From: Prinsepia uniflora
Taxonomy: Eukaryota; Streptophyta; Magnoliopsida; Rosales; Rosaceae
Direction of reading: 5' to 3'
NCBI GenBank assembly: GCA_032719365.1
Contig: CM064868.1
Coordinates: 69,351,538 to 69,415,537 of the forward strand
DNA: 64,000 nucleotides
The translations under genes were made by a program, and so were the position numbers. Shown here piece after piece: positions 34,791 through 46,368 of this stretch. The notes below the pieces were generated by a model. It did no database searches, was not told where the DNA came from, and was given only the letters and a program-made list of their open reading frames with translations. The stretch's first letter is position 1. Each line of letters begins with the position of its first letter.

Positions 34791-36144
34791 TCAGCTACAG
34801 TAACCGGGTCTGAGAACCGGGTCACCGCAAACCCACGGTTCGACCCGATCAGTTCTCACCAACCCGACCACCATTTCTGATGGGATTTGTTCCTATGAAC
34901 TCGTCACAAAGTGTTCTATGGTTCTATGGACTCAAAACTAGTTTCTAGGTTCAAAAATCTACCTGAAAATCGACAGGAACCCGGCTGCCGGCTCTGGTTC
35001 GTCTTCTCCGGCGAGTCGTCCAGCTTCCAGCCGCGAACCTTGGTTTAAAATGGTCGTCTGGGTCCCTTAAGTGTGTCTTAGAAGCAAACAAACAAAATCA
35101 ACGTCAAAAACGGTCGTTTCGAAGAAGGGAAGAAAATCGGGTCTCTCGGGTTTTTCAACCTACCGTCGCCGTGTCACCGCCGTACGTCGTCCAGTCCAGC
35201 AGAGGGTCGTCCTGCCGTCACAGTGAACCCAACCGTACGTTGGTTCGAGCCTCAGAGTGAAGGTTTGGACGGTTTGGTGACTTGGGCTGTTCGGGTTTCC
35301 TTCTCGGGTCTGGGAGGATTTCCGGCCGTGCAGGTGGCCGTGGGGTGGTGGCCGGCGTCTGGGGGGTGGCAGTTGGCCGCCTGGTGTTGCCGTGAGGGTG
35401 AGGTTGAGAGGTGAGGTGCGGGTGTGGTTGTTCGAAGGGGTAGCCGTGCACACGGTTTGGGAGAAAGAAATGTGAGAGTGAAAAATCTGAGAATTAATAA
35501 ACAGGTTGACTGGATGGTATGAAGGGCTGAGATTCAATCTCAGCATAGGATCAATGGTGAGGATTTCAGGAGAGGAAATCAATTGTTTAATCCAATGGCC
35601 AACAGAGATCCTTGTTTTAGGGAGTGTGGGGATGAGTGACACTTGTCACTCATCCAAGGGTCCAGATTGATTTGATTAAAGTAATCAGATTCCATTAATA
35701 AAATAATATTTTAATCCGGTTCTCGGTTGGTTCGGTTAAATGTGAAATACTTCCGTGACCATAACTTCCCCGTACGAAGTCCGATTTCGGCGTGCCGCCT
35801 GTCTACGGACTCAGGACGTCGAGACCTACCCAACGGTCCTTGAGTCAAGTGAAAAATAGTTTCCAAGAGAAAAGTCAACATTTTCACCTCCAAATGTCCA
35901 AATTACGGTAATGCCCCTGAACTTCCGATAGTCATAACTTTTTCCCTGATCGTCCGAAATGGACGTGCCACCTGTCTATGAACTCGTGACGTCCCGAACT
36001 ACGTCACGGTCATAGGTCAAAGTCCATTTAATTTATAAATCAAAAAGTCAACAATTGGCCATACCCAACGCAAGGGTAAAAACGTCAATTCAGACATTAA
36101 CTTACAATATTAAAATCCTCGAATTTCCGGGGTGTTACACCGAA

Positions 36145-38237
36145 CCTATCGGTTACCCGTTCAATACACTCGATTGACTTCATAGGGAAGCCAATCCAAC
36201 CTCCACACGTCTAAGGTTGACAAAATTCAACTACCTTGAAAACCTACTCACTCGAGTAGAATACCATACGGGCCCCACTTCGAAAAGAAGTTCAATCTCG
36301 TCATTTACGACTCACACACCCAAGTTCGTATCGATGCTTGTCATTCCACCTAGGAAAAACCAAGGATGATCCAAAATAATGACACCAATACTCATCCTAC
36401 GTAGATGCAACAAAACTCACTGCACTCACCACGCCATGTACCTCAACATCGTCTGCCACCAAGCAGAAAATGAGAAATCTCGTTTACCTAATTTCGAATA
36501 CGTAGCTCCTCCTAATGACCCGCAATTACACCTGGGCCCACCAACCAATACACGCTCAACGTACTGGTAACTACACTCAACGTCTGCCAGGGCAGAAAGC
36601 AAGAAGTCAACCCCAATGACTTCGGAATACCAATCACCAAAAACGAGCACCACTCTCGTTCCCCAATCACAACTCTCCTCGACACTAAGGTTCCAACCAT
36701 GCTGGAAACAGACATGCTCCCAACAAGACGTCAAGTCTAACCACTAGACTTCCTACCTCCTCAACTCACTTGGATGACGTGTCCACAATCGATCCGTTAT
36801 TGTCCCGTTCGCACATCCCGACCTTTACAGGTTCAACACTCGGTTTCCCAAGTTCTCAATTACAAATTCCTACCTTTATACCACTAATGGTTTTCCTCGT
36901 CTTTTCCAGTTTTAATCATTTCCACGTACATTTTAGGGATATTTAAAAACATAAAATCGCACAAATTTTGGAGTTGCCAACAACTCCCCCAAATCCACCA
37001 ATTATCATGACGTAGGGGACGTCACCCCAAGATTACTCAATTATACCCTTTTTAATCCACTCCTTACTGGTTATCTCACCACTATTGGGACTTATCCCAA
37101 CACATCACAATCTTAACTGGAACACATCCAGTCTATCACTCAACCAATACCGAATCTCAAGGACCGAACATATGTTCATCATGACGGAGTCACACCCAAT
37201 TTGTGGCTCATCGTCAACACCATTACCGACACTAGCACCAGCGCTAGTACCAGCACCAACACACTATCAACAACACTAGTATCAGCACACAGGCATCCAT
37301 ACTAGCATCAGCACAAAAGTACCAACACACAACATCCATACTTGCACACCGTGTGCAAATACGACAACCCTGGATCTCCGTTCATACCGAACGACGATCT
37401 CGTACCTCACGACTATGGGTACCACTATTCTGACAATCCCTATCAGGAAAATGAACGTTCCCCGAACGTCCCCTGATCCCCAAGTATCAGAACCACACTA
37501 ATTACCCTCGATAGCCAGTCATCTCCATATGACTTCCGACTAATTGTCCTTGCTATCGAGATCCGCATCCATACCTCACACTAATACCCGATCCAACACG
37601 GGATTCCATAATTTATCTCAGAACCGTATCCGTAGATCGGATCTCATAATTCTGACAAGACTCACTAGAGTTATCCACATGGTCATCCATGACCTCAACC
37701 GCTCGTCGCAGCACAAGTTCTCATCCACTAATCATTATTAAGGTTTACCTTTTTAATACTAGAGTTCCACAATCGCACCCTATGGTTCAACCGAACCAAA
37801 CAGCTTTCCGTAATATAAAAATCACAACCTGACCGACCCCGCGGTCTAGACATCGAATAGACATCAACTCCAATCCTACCATCCCATCAACGTGGGTTCC
37901 ACCACTAAGGTCACCGGCCAACTCCGATGAACCAGCATCTCTCACACCAACAACCACCACTAGGGTTCACATTTTAGACCATTACTCAAATGAGGTTCCC
38001 TGAGCCTGGCTGCACCTAGCAGCACAACAATCCAATATCACATGACCGAACCGACGGTCCCACTATACCAGTTCACCACAATCAACCCCACTTGGGTCGA
38101 ATCACATTAACGCACGGCGTATCGGGCCAATCGCACTCCATCCACTATCCAAACCCAAAAACTATCTATCAGGTTGATAACGAATTGCAGCCCAAAGAGA
38201 CATCACACCCTCGACCTGCGCACACAAAAGAGCAACC
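36145..38237 (-). mobile_element. 5' internal part of the non-coding element
   Basis: This lies between the nested solo LTR and the primer site. No gag, protease, integrase or RT motif was found on either strand, and the longest frames are about 100 codons. A short stretch near 37200-37340 is rich in AGCACC/ACTAGTA words (degenerate CACTAGTACCAGC repeats). The length suggests a non-autonomous leader rather than a coding region. Confidence 0.8.
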
Positions 38238-38254
38238 GTGCTCTGATACCAAGT
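38238..38254 (-). other. Primer binding site (tRNA-iMet type)
   Basis: Right after the minus-strand 5' LTR the sequence reads ACTTGGTATCAGAGCAC. TGGTATCAGAGC matches the complement of the 3' end of plant initiator tRNA-Met, the primer of most plant LTR retrotransposons. It sets the element's direction. Confidence 0.9.
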
Positions 38255-41200
38255 TGACAGGACCCATCCCAATCCCCCCGGGATTACCGTGGAATGTGCC
38301 CTGCTCCCGTCCAACAAGGGGTGTCAGACAAGGGATAACCACGAGCCACTGCCCAAACAGGGCATCCAGAGTGCGCAAGGATCGATGGAGGAGGTGTGCA
38401 ATGTCCCAGTCCCTACTGCAATCGCATCCGTAATCAACCTGAAGGGCATTAAAACCAAAAGCTGTGAGTGGACAAAAACCAATAAGTTTACCAAATACAT
38501 TTATAAGACATTTATGCCCTCCAATAAAAACGTATGCATGCCACCAAAAACCAGTAACCAAAACGTTTGCTCAACCGAGCCATTAGGGCCTTAGCCCGAA
38601 AACCGTTAACCAAAAACCAAGTGTGGGAACTCAGCCCAAAACCGTGGAATACCACCACCATACATATTAAAACCATGTGGGTCACCACCCACGACCATAG
38701 ATGAACATCAATTCAAAAATCCAAAACCATTTAGGGTCCCCGACCCTACATACCATATCATAACCAATAATCCATTTTTACCACATAACACATATCCAAC
38801 CAATAAGCCATTTTATTCATTAATCCATATTTTACCATTACCATCACCAGCATCCCAGATGCTTAGCGTCCCAGACGCTAGACGTCCCTAACGTCATATC
38901 TCACGGTTTCATAAGCTACGCGTGCTGCCCGGGGTCTCTCCGGGTCCTTATATCTGACATCCCTGATGTCTGACGTCCCTGACGTCAATCATAGCAATCC
39001 TGCTCCTGAGTCATCATACGGTCCGGCTGCTCCGTATAATGACCCCTCGCAGGCAATGCACCGTGACTTGCCCAGTGTCCCAGACATCTGGAGGAGACCA
39101 TCATATATCCTTGTATCCAGATGGTATATGGAAAAACAGTTTTATTAAATCCTTTTATCACATCATTACCATTGGGCCCTGCCCGAAATTTCCATAAAAC
39201 CAAATAATTCCATTTAGGGTCCTTGACCCAAAATCACCATTATAAAATATAGGGTCCCTGACCCGAAATCACATTTATTATCCAACTGGGCCTCATGCCC
39301 GATTTTATGAACCACTGGGCCCACGGCCCGGTTTGTAAACCAACTGGGCCCGCAACCCGACTTATAAACCAACTGGGCCCACGGCCCGAATTCGTAAATC
39401 AACTGGGCCCCTGGCCCGAGAACATAACTCAAATGGGTCTCAGCCCGATTTTATACCAACTGGGCCCCTGGCCCGATTTCATTAACCAACTGGGCCCCCG
39501 GCCCGATTCTCAAATGGACTCCAAGTCCGAAATTTCCAAAACAAGTGGACCTCAAGCCCGAGTTCATCTTTCCAATATAAAAACCATTTTATCATAATAT
39601 TTATTTAACCACAAGCATGCAAAACCACAAATAAACCGTTAATCCCGATACACGTGAAATACGGAAAATACCTCGAAATACGTGCAACATACCCAAAATC
39701 AATACTCACAAATACCATCATAGAAATCATGTATATAAACCATATAACACATTTAAGCATGCATAGGATTTATAAAACCAAAGTCCACTCACAGACCGTT
39801 TTAACCGTGTGCCTCGATACGCGTGCCACCGGCCCTCCTGGGCCACACCACTATCACCGGGACTCCCAATCCTGTCCAAATCACATTAGAGGGTCACTAA
39901 CCTCATCATTAACATCCTATCAAAGTCCCGTAATTTTCCCGAATTTTTACTTATTTTTAAACTTAATTAAAAACCTTCGGACATCCCGAACACTATCGAG
40001 ACGGTGTCCGATCGACACGAAACCAATTCCAAAATGTCCGTTACATTAAATAGGACAGAAGTCATGTTGACCTCACCTCGAGATCCGTGCTCACGCGCCG
40101 TCACGCGCCGCCGTGAGTGGCTGCGCGTGAAACTCACGCGCCGTGAACAGTGTCACCGTTCTGACCCGTTTGTCTGATAAACGGGTCACCGTGACCCGCG
40201 GCCCAACCCGACTGGTTCTCAGCCATTACTCGATCATTTTCAATTTCGTTTGTTCCTACAAGATCGTCTCATCAATTCCAGTTGATCCATGCTTTAAAAA
40301 CTGAGAAACCAATACGTTTGACTACCTGTTCGTGGAGGTGTGCAGACCGGCCACCTGCAACCGTCGTGCCTGCACGATCCCGGCCACCATTCCTTTCGAA
40401 AACGATCCCCAGAAGCTCGTCTCACCTTCTAGATCATCATCCTAATCACCAGATCGATCGAAACACGTTAAAACCCATCCTACCATTTTTGTACCCGAAA
40501 ACAAACTCACGGGTTCGAGGCTTACCTCGCCGCCGTGGCTACCGCCGTGGCCACCAGCATGCCCAGTTCGACTCCAGGAACTCCTTTCACCCCTCAAACA
40601 CGATCAAAACCAGTCCACACTGATTTCCAATTTTTGAGTTTTCGGACCTCTCTGTTTTTGTTTTGCCGCCGTCGTCCCTGCCGTCTCCGTCGCCTCCCGT
40701 CGTCTCTCAAGCCTCACCGTAGTCAAATCACATTCCTCCGCACAGCCTCATGGTTACAGATGTGGTGGGGATGCGTAATGGGGAGCCGTGTGCGGGTGTG
40801 CATGTGCACGGTTCTGTTTTCCCGGTTACCACCGCCACCCACGGTGGTCCTGCCGCCGCATGCGACACAAAACTCCTCTCAGTCTCCCAGTGTTCTCTCA
40901 CGGTTCCAAAATCAGATAGGGGTTGTGTGTGTATGTGTTTCGGGTGGGAGAAAACAGAGTGAGAGAGAGATGAGTGTGATCAGAAATAAAGGAAAGGGAG
41001 AGATGAGATCAAAGGCCCAGATTTAATCTGAGGTTTGAATGGATGGTGAGGATTTAAGGGGAGAAAATGGATTAAATAATCCAATGGCCAACAAGGATCC
41101 AGATTTTAGGGAAGGTGGGGATGAGTGACACGTGGCCTACATCCAAGGGTCCAGATTCGTCAGTTACTGTTCACCTATTTAAATATTATTATTTTATTCC

Positions 41201-41657
41201 GAGTCTTGGTTAATCGTGTTTCACGTCCTTGACCATAACTTCGTCGTCGTAACTCCGATTTCGGCATGCCGCCTGTCGTTGGATTCGTATCGACGATACC
41301 TACGTAACGGTCCTTGGCCCTCGCCCATCGGACCTCCCGATCAAAAGTCAACATTTGGCCCCTAATAAGCCAAATTACCAAAATACCCCTCAACTTCCGA
41401 ACACCATAACTTTCTCTACGAATGTCGGAATCGAACGTGCCACCTGTCTATGAACTCGTGACGTCCCGAACTACGTCACGGTCATCGGTCAAAGTCCATT
41501 TGACCGCCCGAACAAAAAGTCAACATTTTACCCACGACCAGGGGCAAAACGGTCATTTTGCACATTTTGTCCGATTCCGCCCTACTAACCACCGTTCAAC
41601 CTCGCTAATCAAGATTAGTGACTAATCTAATCCCGGAATTCGGGACGGGTCGTTACA
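38255..41657 (-). repeat. 5' LTR of the non-coding element, 3403 bp
   Basis: The minus strand starts TGTAACGACCCGTCCCG and ends GGATGGGTCCTGTCA. It is the partner of 28901-32291 with less than 1 percent substitutions. It has the 12-bp duplication near 40541, and hairpin and GGGCC repeats at 38850-38987 and 39280-39560. Confidence 0.95.
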
Positions 41658-41662
41658 GAAGA

Positions 41663-41903
41663 TCTCCTCTGAAACTGAGTTCTGAATCAGGTTCAAAGCC
41701 TTAGCATTCTTGATCAAATCAGCTCGGCTCACATCGTGTTCAATTTCCTCATCTTCACTATCATACTCAAGCTCAGGCGGCCCTTGAGTGACAATAGTCC
41801 ACATATCGCAAGCCTTCAATACTGTCCTCATTTTGATGCTCTAAAAATCATAATTCTTTCCTTTGAATACAGGTAGCTTTGGATCTCCTCCAGCACCCGC
41901 CAT
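41663..41903 (-). pseudogene. Copia Gag, N-terminal part
   Basis: From the ATG at 41903 the minus strand encodes MAGAGGDPKLPVFKGKNYDF, a stop (TAG where Trp is usual), then MRTVLKACDMWTIVTQGPPELEYDSEDEEI and NSVSEEIF. The KNYDFW...M..L motif is the DUF4219 start of copia Gag. It continues at 28900 after the nested element. Confidence 0.9.
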
Positions 41904-42020
41904 CAGTTCCTTCCTATCGAAGAAAACTGAAATTTCACAAAGGATCTTCCAAGCACTCAATCGGTTTCAATCCTCAGAAGCAGTAACACAGTCAGACGCC
42001 CCAAACAAGCAGATCCTCTA

Positions 42021-42032
42021 GCTCTGTTACCA
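42021..42032 (-). other. Copia primer binding site
   Basis: Immediately inside the 5' LTR the minus strand reads TGGTAACAGAGC, differing at one base from the tRNA-iMet complement TGGTATCAGAGC. Confidence 0.85.
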
Positions 42033-42627
42033 TATTAGAAATCAGGTCGATCAGATGAAGAATTCGATCACTGCTTCTCAGCGTGGCACTGTTCCATTGG
42101 TTTCACAGGTAATCATCTAACCTCAATCTCTCTAGCTGAAAAGATCGAGATTAGCTCGTGTGGTTTAGGATAGTTCTTCTTCCCTTTCTTTCTTATTTCT
42201 GGATTGAAATGATCAAGCAATTCTGTTGAGATTCACATAAATGCAGAACGCACTCTAAGTGTTCGATGAAATGCAAAATTGAATGTAAATGATCGGTTTT
42301 GCATCACAGTGATCAAAATCTCTCTCTGATCTCACTGTATCTCTCTCTCTAATTCTCATTAGATTAAAAATGAATGAATGCAATGCATATAGCACACACT
42401 CACTCACTTGCACACACACTTAGCATGACGGTTAGATGATGACAGTGAAATTTCCTTTACTTGCTCACCACACTAACACGTCATTCCTATGCCTAACAGA
42501 ATCCACATCATTCATTTCTCATTTACTCTTCTTTTCTTCTTCCTTCTTGCTTTGACACCTATCCTCTTCGAGTTGGCAGCATAAGCATTTCCAAGTCAGG
42601 TGCCAATGCACAGATTACATTCCAACA
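42033..42627 (-). repeat. Copia 5' LTR, 595 bp
   Basis: On the minus strand it begins TGTTGGAATG and ends TTTCTAATA. It is the same length as the 3' LTR at 21452-22046 but differs at roughly 40 sites by hand count. Confidence 0.9.
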
Positions 42628-43177
42628 AGGCAACCCTTCAATCAGCGTCTGCGCATCATTCCCCGTCAGCCCATGCGACGTTGTTGAGTGCATGAACTGC
42701 CGGTTGGGCTTGGTGCCAGCCTGCACAGACGAAAACCACCGGTCACACACGACAAACTTCTTCACTAGTTCCATGTGAACGGGCACGTTTTCAGGCCTAA
42801 AACCATTCATCATCGTCTCCACTAGGCCAGCCTATATCCTTTTGGCTTTTGGCTTTTTGCGCGATTCCGTTCATCTTGGGAGGTAGGGTTTTGGCGGGGG
42901 AAGCCTCTGTCCAGGGCTCGTCGAAGACTTGCTCATAGACGACTCGGATGGAGTAGCCATGGTTGGGGTCTACGTAGGCGGAGTTGTCATAGAAGAAGAG
43001 GGGGGTGAAGTTGGGTTCCGACGTGGAAATGGGGTTGGATTCGGAGCAGTTGACGCCGTTGATTTCGGGGTTGACGGACTTCATCTATCCCAGCATATGG
43101 TCGAAGGAGCGGTTCTCTTGGACCAAAACGACCACCGTTTTGATGGGGCTCTTGCTGCTGCTAGACTCTGAAGCCAT
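42628..43177 (-). pseudogene. NPC-type phospholipase C pseudogene, start of exon 1
   Basis: The minus strand from the ATG at 43177 encodes MASESSSSKSPIKTVVVLV and QENRSFDHMLG, clearly a paralogue of the intact gene at 55354-58328. Damage in order: TAG replaces the Trp codon right after HMLG (near 43085); a frame change lies near 42830, so RPENVPVHMELVKKFVVCDRW is in another frame; the exon is cut after residue ~193 by the copia element (AGGCA duplication at 42628-42632); and exon 1 resumes at 21451. The remaining exons are absent from the window. The conserved catalytic-region motif ENRSFDHM and TTSHGLTGND are still readable, so inactivation is not ancient on the scale of the family. Confidence 0.93.
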
Positions 43178-43346
43178 TGTTTTTTGGTGAACAATCTTGG
43201 TGGTGTGGTGTTTGATTAGATATATGGTTTTATAAAGAAAAGGAGTCGATGAAGAATTGAAGATGGTAAACACGAGCTTCACTTTATGGTTGCTGTCTCT
43301 TGGTGACCTATTTGTTGGACTCAAGTACGTACCACTTTTAATTTTT

Positions 43347-44846
43347 CCTTATTAGCTTAGATGCACGATGAACTCGTACAATTATCACATTTTACACCCT
43401 GAACTCATTATTGCTTCAATTAACTGCATAAAACGGCCGAGTTAAGTCACTCAACTTCTTTTCCGTTACTTCAGTTGAATTTGGCGTCCAAATCATTACG
43501 TGGCACCTACATGGATTAAAATCACATTACATTAATAAAAAACAATTATGAAATTTCACAATTATCCTACTCAACTTCTCCAACCCCAATCTCTTCCTCA
43601 GATCCAGAACTTATTTCTCTCTCTGCACCTTTAAGCTTCATCTTCGACCAAATCTGCTGTTTAGAAGAAGGAATTCAAATCGAACAAACTCGAATTTTTT
43701 TTCACTTCTTCTTATTCCTCTATCGGTATTGATCCCTTCAGAAAATCCGAACTTGAAAACTGTAGATTTTTCCCTAATTTCAAATTTCGGGTTTGATAGA
43801 GAAAAGAAGAGAGTGAGAGAGAGAGAACTACAATAGAGGGAGTGCAAAAATGAGAGGCAACGACTAGTGAGACAACGACATGTAGAGGTGATATGTGAGA
43901 GCAATGCATGAGAGTGAGAGAGAGGGTCTACGTGAGAGCAGTGAAAAATGGAAAGTAAGAGAAAGTCGACTGTTGCAAGGAACAGGGAGCAGAGAGGCAT
44001 AGAGGTAGATGAAACAATGAAGAAGGAAGGATTTGATTTTTTCACAAATATTTTGGCGCATTTTTTATTTTCAAAAAAATGAATTACAAGAGTTTTTTCA
44101 TTTTGCTCGGCGAAATTTCACGCTTGCTTGGCTACATATTTTCATTTTTACCATCAAACCAAATGTTACGGCCTTAAAAACTTGACTTTGTTTATGAGTT
44201 AATATGGGTAATTTAAAAATGAGGTTTTCAGGGTACTGCAAGAAGCAGAGGACTCGGGTCTTCAGGGTACTGCAACTGCTATTCCTTAGGTCTTTAGGGT
44301 ACTGAAACCTGAAAACGACATACACATAGAATTATACCCATTTTCTTCCCAATCACGTATTTGGATTTATTTCTTCTTCTTCTTCTATAAAAATGTAATA
44401 TTTAGATTTGTTTCTTTTTTTCAGTGAAAATGAAGAAATCTGGCTTTTTGGAAGAAGATGAATAGTTCCTTGATTTGTTATTTTTATTTATGCAAATTTT
44501 CATTTTTCACATCTTCAATTTTTATTTTGTATTTGTTTATATTGTGCTTCCCACATAATTTATGTTCTTCTTCAATTGTTATTGATTTATTTTCTGTTGA
44601 TATAATTAATCTTGCCATTTGTGGGTCCCCATCCCTTCTACATCGAGTCTTACATGGCAAAAATGTATCAATTTGTCAAAACATTCAATTTTACTCTTAC
44701 TTTTCACGGCCACTTAACACATGTGATGAAAATGGAGCTGAGTGGAACAACTCGGCCGTTTCATACAGTTAAGTGAAGCAATAACGAGTTTAGAGTGTAA
44801 AGTGTGACAATTGTACAAGTTCATAGTGCATTTAAGCTAAAAAGCC
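43347..44846. mobile_element. Non-autonomous Mutator-like element, 1500 bp
   Basis: The ends form inverted repeats of about 97 bp. The left arm carries TTAGCTTAGATGCAC and ends ACGGCCGAGTT, and the right arm is its diverged reverse complement. The weaker continuation extends about 60 bases further. The 10-bp direct repeat TTTAATTTTT flanks both sides (43337-43346 and 44847-44856). Long inverted repeats with a 9-11 bp duplication point to a Mutator-like transposon. The inside has only short frames and no transposase. It sits about 170 bases upstream of the phospholipase pseudogene start. Confidence 0.7.
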
Positions 44847-44856
44847 TTTAATTTTT

Positions 44857-45129
44857 TTACTCATACTCGTACTATTCTGTCAATATATATATTATGATTA
44901 TAAATACTCATTTTCTAAAATTATAACTACTCATTTTCTAAATTACCATGTTGAATAATTTTTATAAAAAATTAATAAACTTATAGATCGTCTAATTATT
45001 TATATATAAAATAAGTAATGATTTTGGTAAAAGATACAAATGACTACTTAATTAATATATAGAAATGACTAAATAACCTCCAATCAAATTATAAGAAATA
45101 AAACCAAGAACTAACCTCAAAACACCAAC
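44857..45129. other. AT-rich intergenic stretch
   Basis: Nothing recognisable. It holds two near-identical copies of a short word (ATTATAAATACTCATTTTCTAAA type) side by side near 44900-44940. Confidence 0.6.
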
Positions 45130-45757
45130 ACTTCAAAAGATTGAAGAAATGTTATATGTATTGGAGTATGGGTCATTCATTGTTGCTGCATTGGAGGGGC
45201 AGAAACTTGTTGTTGGAATTCAAGTGGTAGCACTGAATTCTGAGAGTTCTGATTGTTGCCCAAATAGAAATGAGGGTGGTTTCTCTATCCAAGGTTATAT
45301 GTATTGGAGTGTGGGTCATTCCTAGGTCTCGATCCATCGCAAAATTTGCCAATCATGTTGGCTTCTTCTACCATTGGACACTCCTGAGAACTGCGCCCCT
45401 GAATTGAGCACACGTCAAACATTTGCATGCCCTTGTACATTTCATTGCATAATTGCTTAACCATTGTTGTGAGCTGGGTAATAGTGTCATCCTAGTTCTT
45501 AGACACACTCCCGAAAGTCCGGGGTTGATATCATCGATAATTAAATTACTTATCTCGTTGTTCAATGCTTTCAATTGTAGCCCTAGCCTCTTCGGGAGTG
45601 CTTTCCAAGGCTCTCTTTGACTGAGTGTTTACCATTAACCTATCACTATTTGTCAACCCTTCATAGAAATACAACATTAAATGGAAAGCTTCAATGTTAT
45701 AGTGTGGGCATGATTGGATAAGCAGATTATACTGCACCTAAAATTCATAGAAGGAAT
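45130..45757 (-). pseudogene. Old Ty3 Gag, C-terminal part
   Basis: The minus strand encodes QVQYNLLIQSCPHYNIEAFHLMLYFYEGL, the conserved CPHHG..FYNGL part of plant TAT/Athila-type Gag, then TQSKRALESTPEEARATIESI. It continues from 52931 once the Gag-only element and one GGAAT copy are removed. Stops and frame changes are frequent. The part below 45360 is degraded and only loosely Gag-like. Confidence 0.75.
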
Positions 45758-46261
45758 TGTGGAGCCATAAATTACCGGAATATTCAGGAGCCGCCACGTG
45801 GCCAATAATTCTCATAATGCCGATATTGCCCTCGGTAAAATTGACATCGACATGTAACGGTCTCCGCATTAATTTAATATATTTACCAGCTAAATATATT
45901 AATTAATCAGATCAATGTCGATGATAAATAACTTCCTAGAGAATTATTTATTCATTAATAAATAAGTGATTACACTCGGTACAATCACTTATTTAATACT
46001 TTTCCCTTCAACCAATCAGACACTCCGGTGACCTTCAAGACTTCACTATAAATAGAAGATCACATTTCATTTATGAAGGTAATGAAAAATTCCTGCAAGC
46101 ACTCTGTCGGTTTATTCTCTCACAGAAAACTGACTTAAGCATCGGAGCGTTTTCGGTTGAACCACCCCCCCGGGATTCAACCTTAACCCCGTTTGATTTT
46201 CATTCTTGTGTGTAGGGATCGAGAAGGAACTTTACCGAGCCGGACGATTTCTGCATCAACA
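45758..46261 (+). repeat. 5' LTR of the Gag-only element
   Basis: 504 bp, TG...CA. A plausible core promoter is CTATAAATAGA at about 46047-46057, conserved in the second LTR (about 52716). The sequence ends GCATCAACA and is followed by ATTGGTGCTTTCATTGAGAG at 46262, a form of primer site common next to plant Ty3 LTRs. Confidence 0.93.
46047..46057 (+). promoter_or_regulatory. TATA box in the 5' LTR
   Basis: CTATAAATAGA fits the plant TATA consensus well and is identical in both LTRs. It would place transcription start about 30 bases later, in line with a U3-R border in the middle of the LTR. Confidence 0.65.
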
Positions 46262-46368
46262 ATTGGTGCTTTCATTGAGAGCCGATTTGAGAAATACTCA
46301 AAGCGTGCTCTTTAGTTTTTCCTTGAAAAAACTTCATCATCACACTTTCGACACTTACCATTCTTCAC

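Larger units (their letters stand above)
33348..36139 (-). mobile_element. Solo LTR nested in the non-coding element, CCGAA duplication
   Basis: In plus sense it starts TGACAGGACCCGCCCC and ends CCGGGGTGTTACA, flanked by CCGAA (33343-33347 and 36140-36144), 2792 bp. It belongs to the same broad LTR family but is clearly diverged from its host's LTRs. It carries back-to-back hairpins (33856-33887) and a cluster of seven TGACGTCA palindromes (34646-34790) that its host LTRs lack. Confidence 0.92.
28901..41657 (-). mobile_element. Complete non-coding LTR element (LARD-like), 12.76 kb
   Basis: It is flanked by GAAGA on both sides (28896-28900 and 41658-41662), and its removal restores the copia gag frame. 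The minus-strand 5' LTR is 38255-41657 and the 3' LTR 28901-32291. Next to the 5' LTR is a tRNA-iMet type primer site, and next to the 3' LTR a purine tract. The internal region is 5.96 kb, or 3.17 kb without the nested solo LTR, and shows no gag or pol domain. LTRs of 3.4 kb with a non-coding interior fit the LARD class, so proteins came from another element. By hand I count about 22 substitutions and one 12-bp indel between the LTRs, so the insertion is recent. Confidence 0.93.
21452..42627 (-). mobile_element. Ty1/copia retrotransposon with nested insertions, AGGCA duplication
   Basis: The minus-strand copia has 595-bp LTRs at 42033-42627 (5') and 21452-22046 (3'), flanked by AGGCA (42628-42632 and 21447-21451). 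Removing the nested solo LTR (22968-26038) and the 12.76-kb non-coding element (28901-41657) leaves about 5.3 kb, normal for copia. The coding order is gag, CCHC knuckle, protease, integrase, reverse transcriptase, RNase H. The LTRs differ at roughly 40 sites by hand count (about 7 percent), so it is old, and the coding region has many stops and frame changes. It lies in an exon of a phospholipase pseudogene. Confidence 0.92.
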
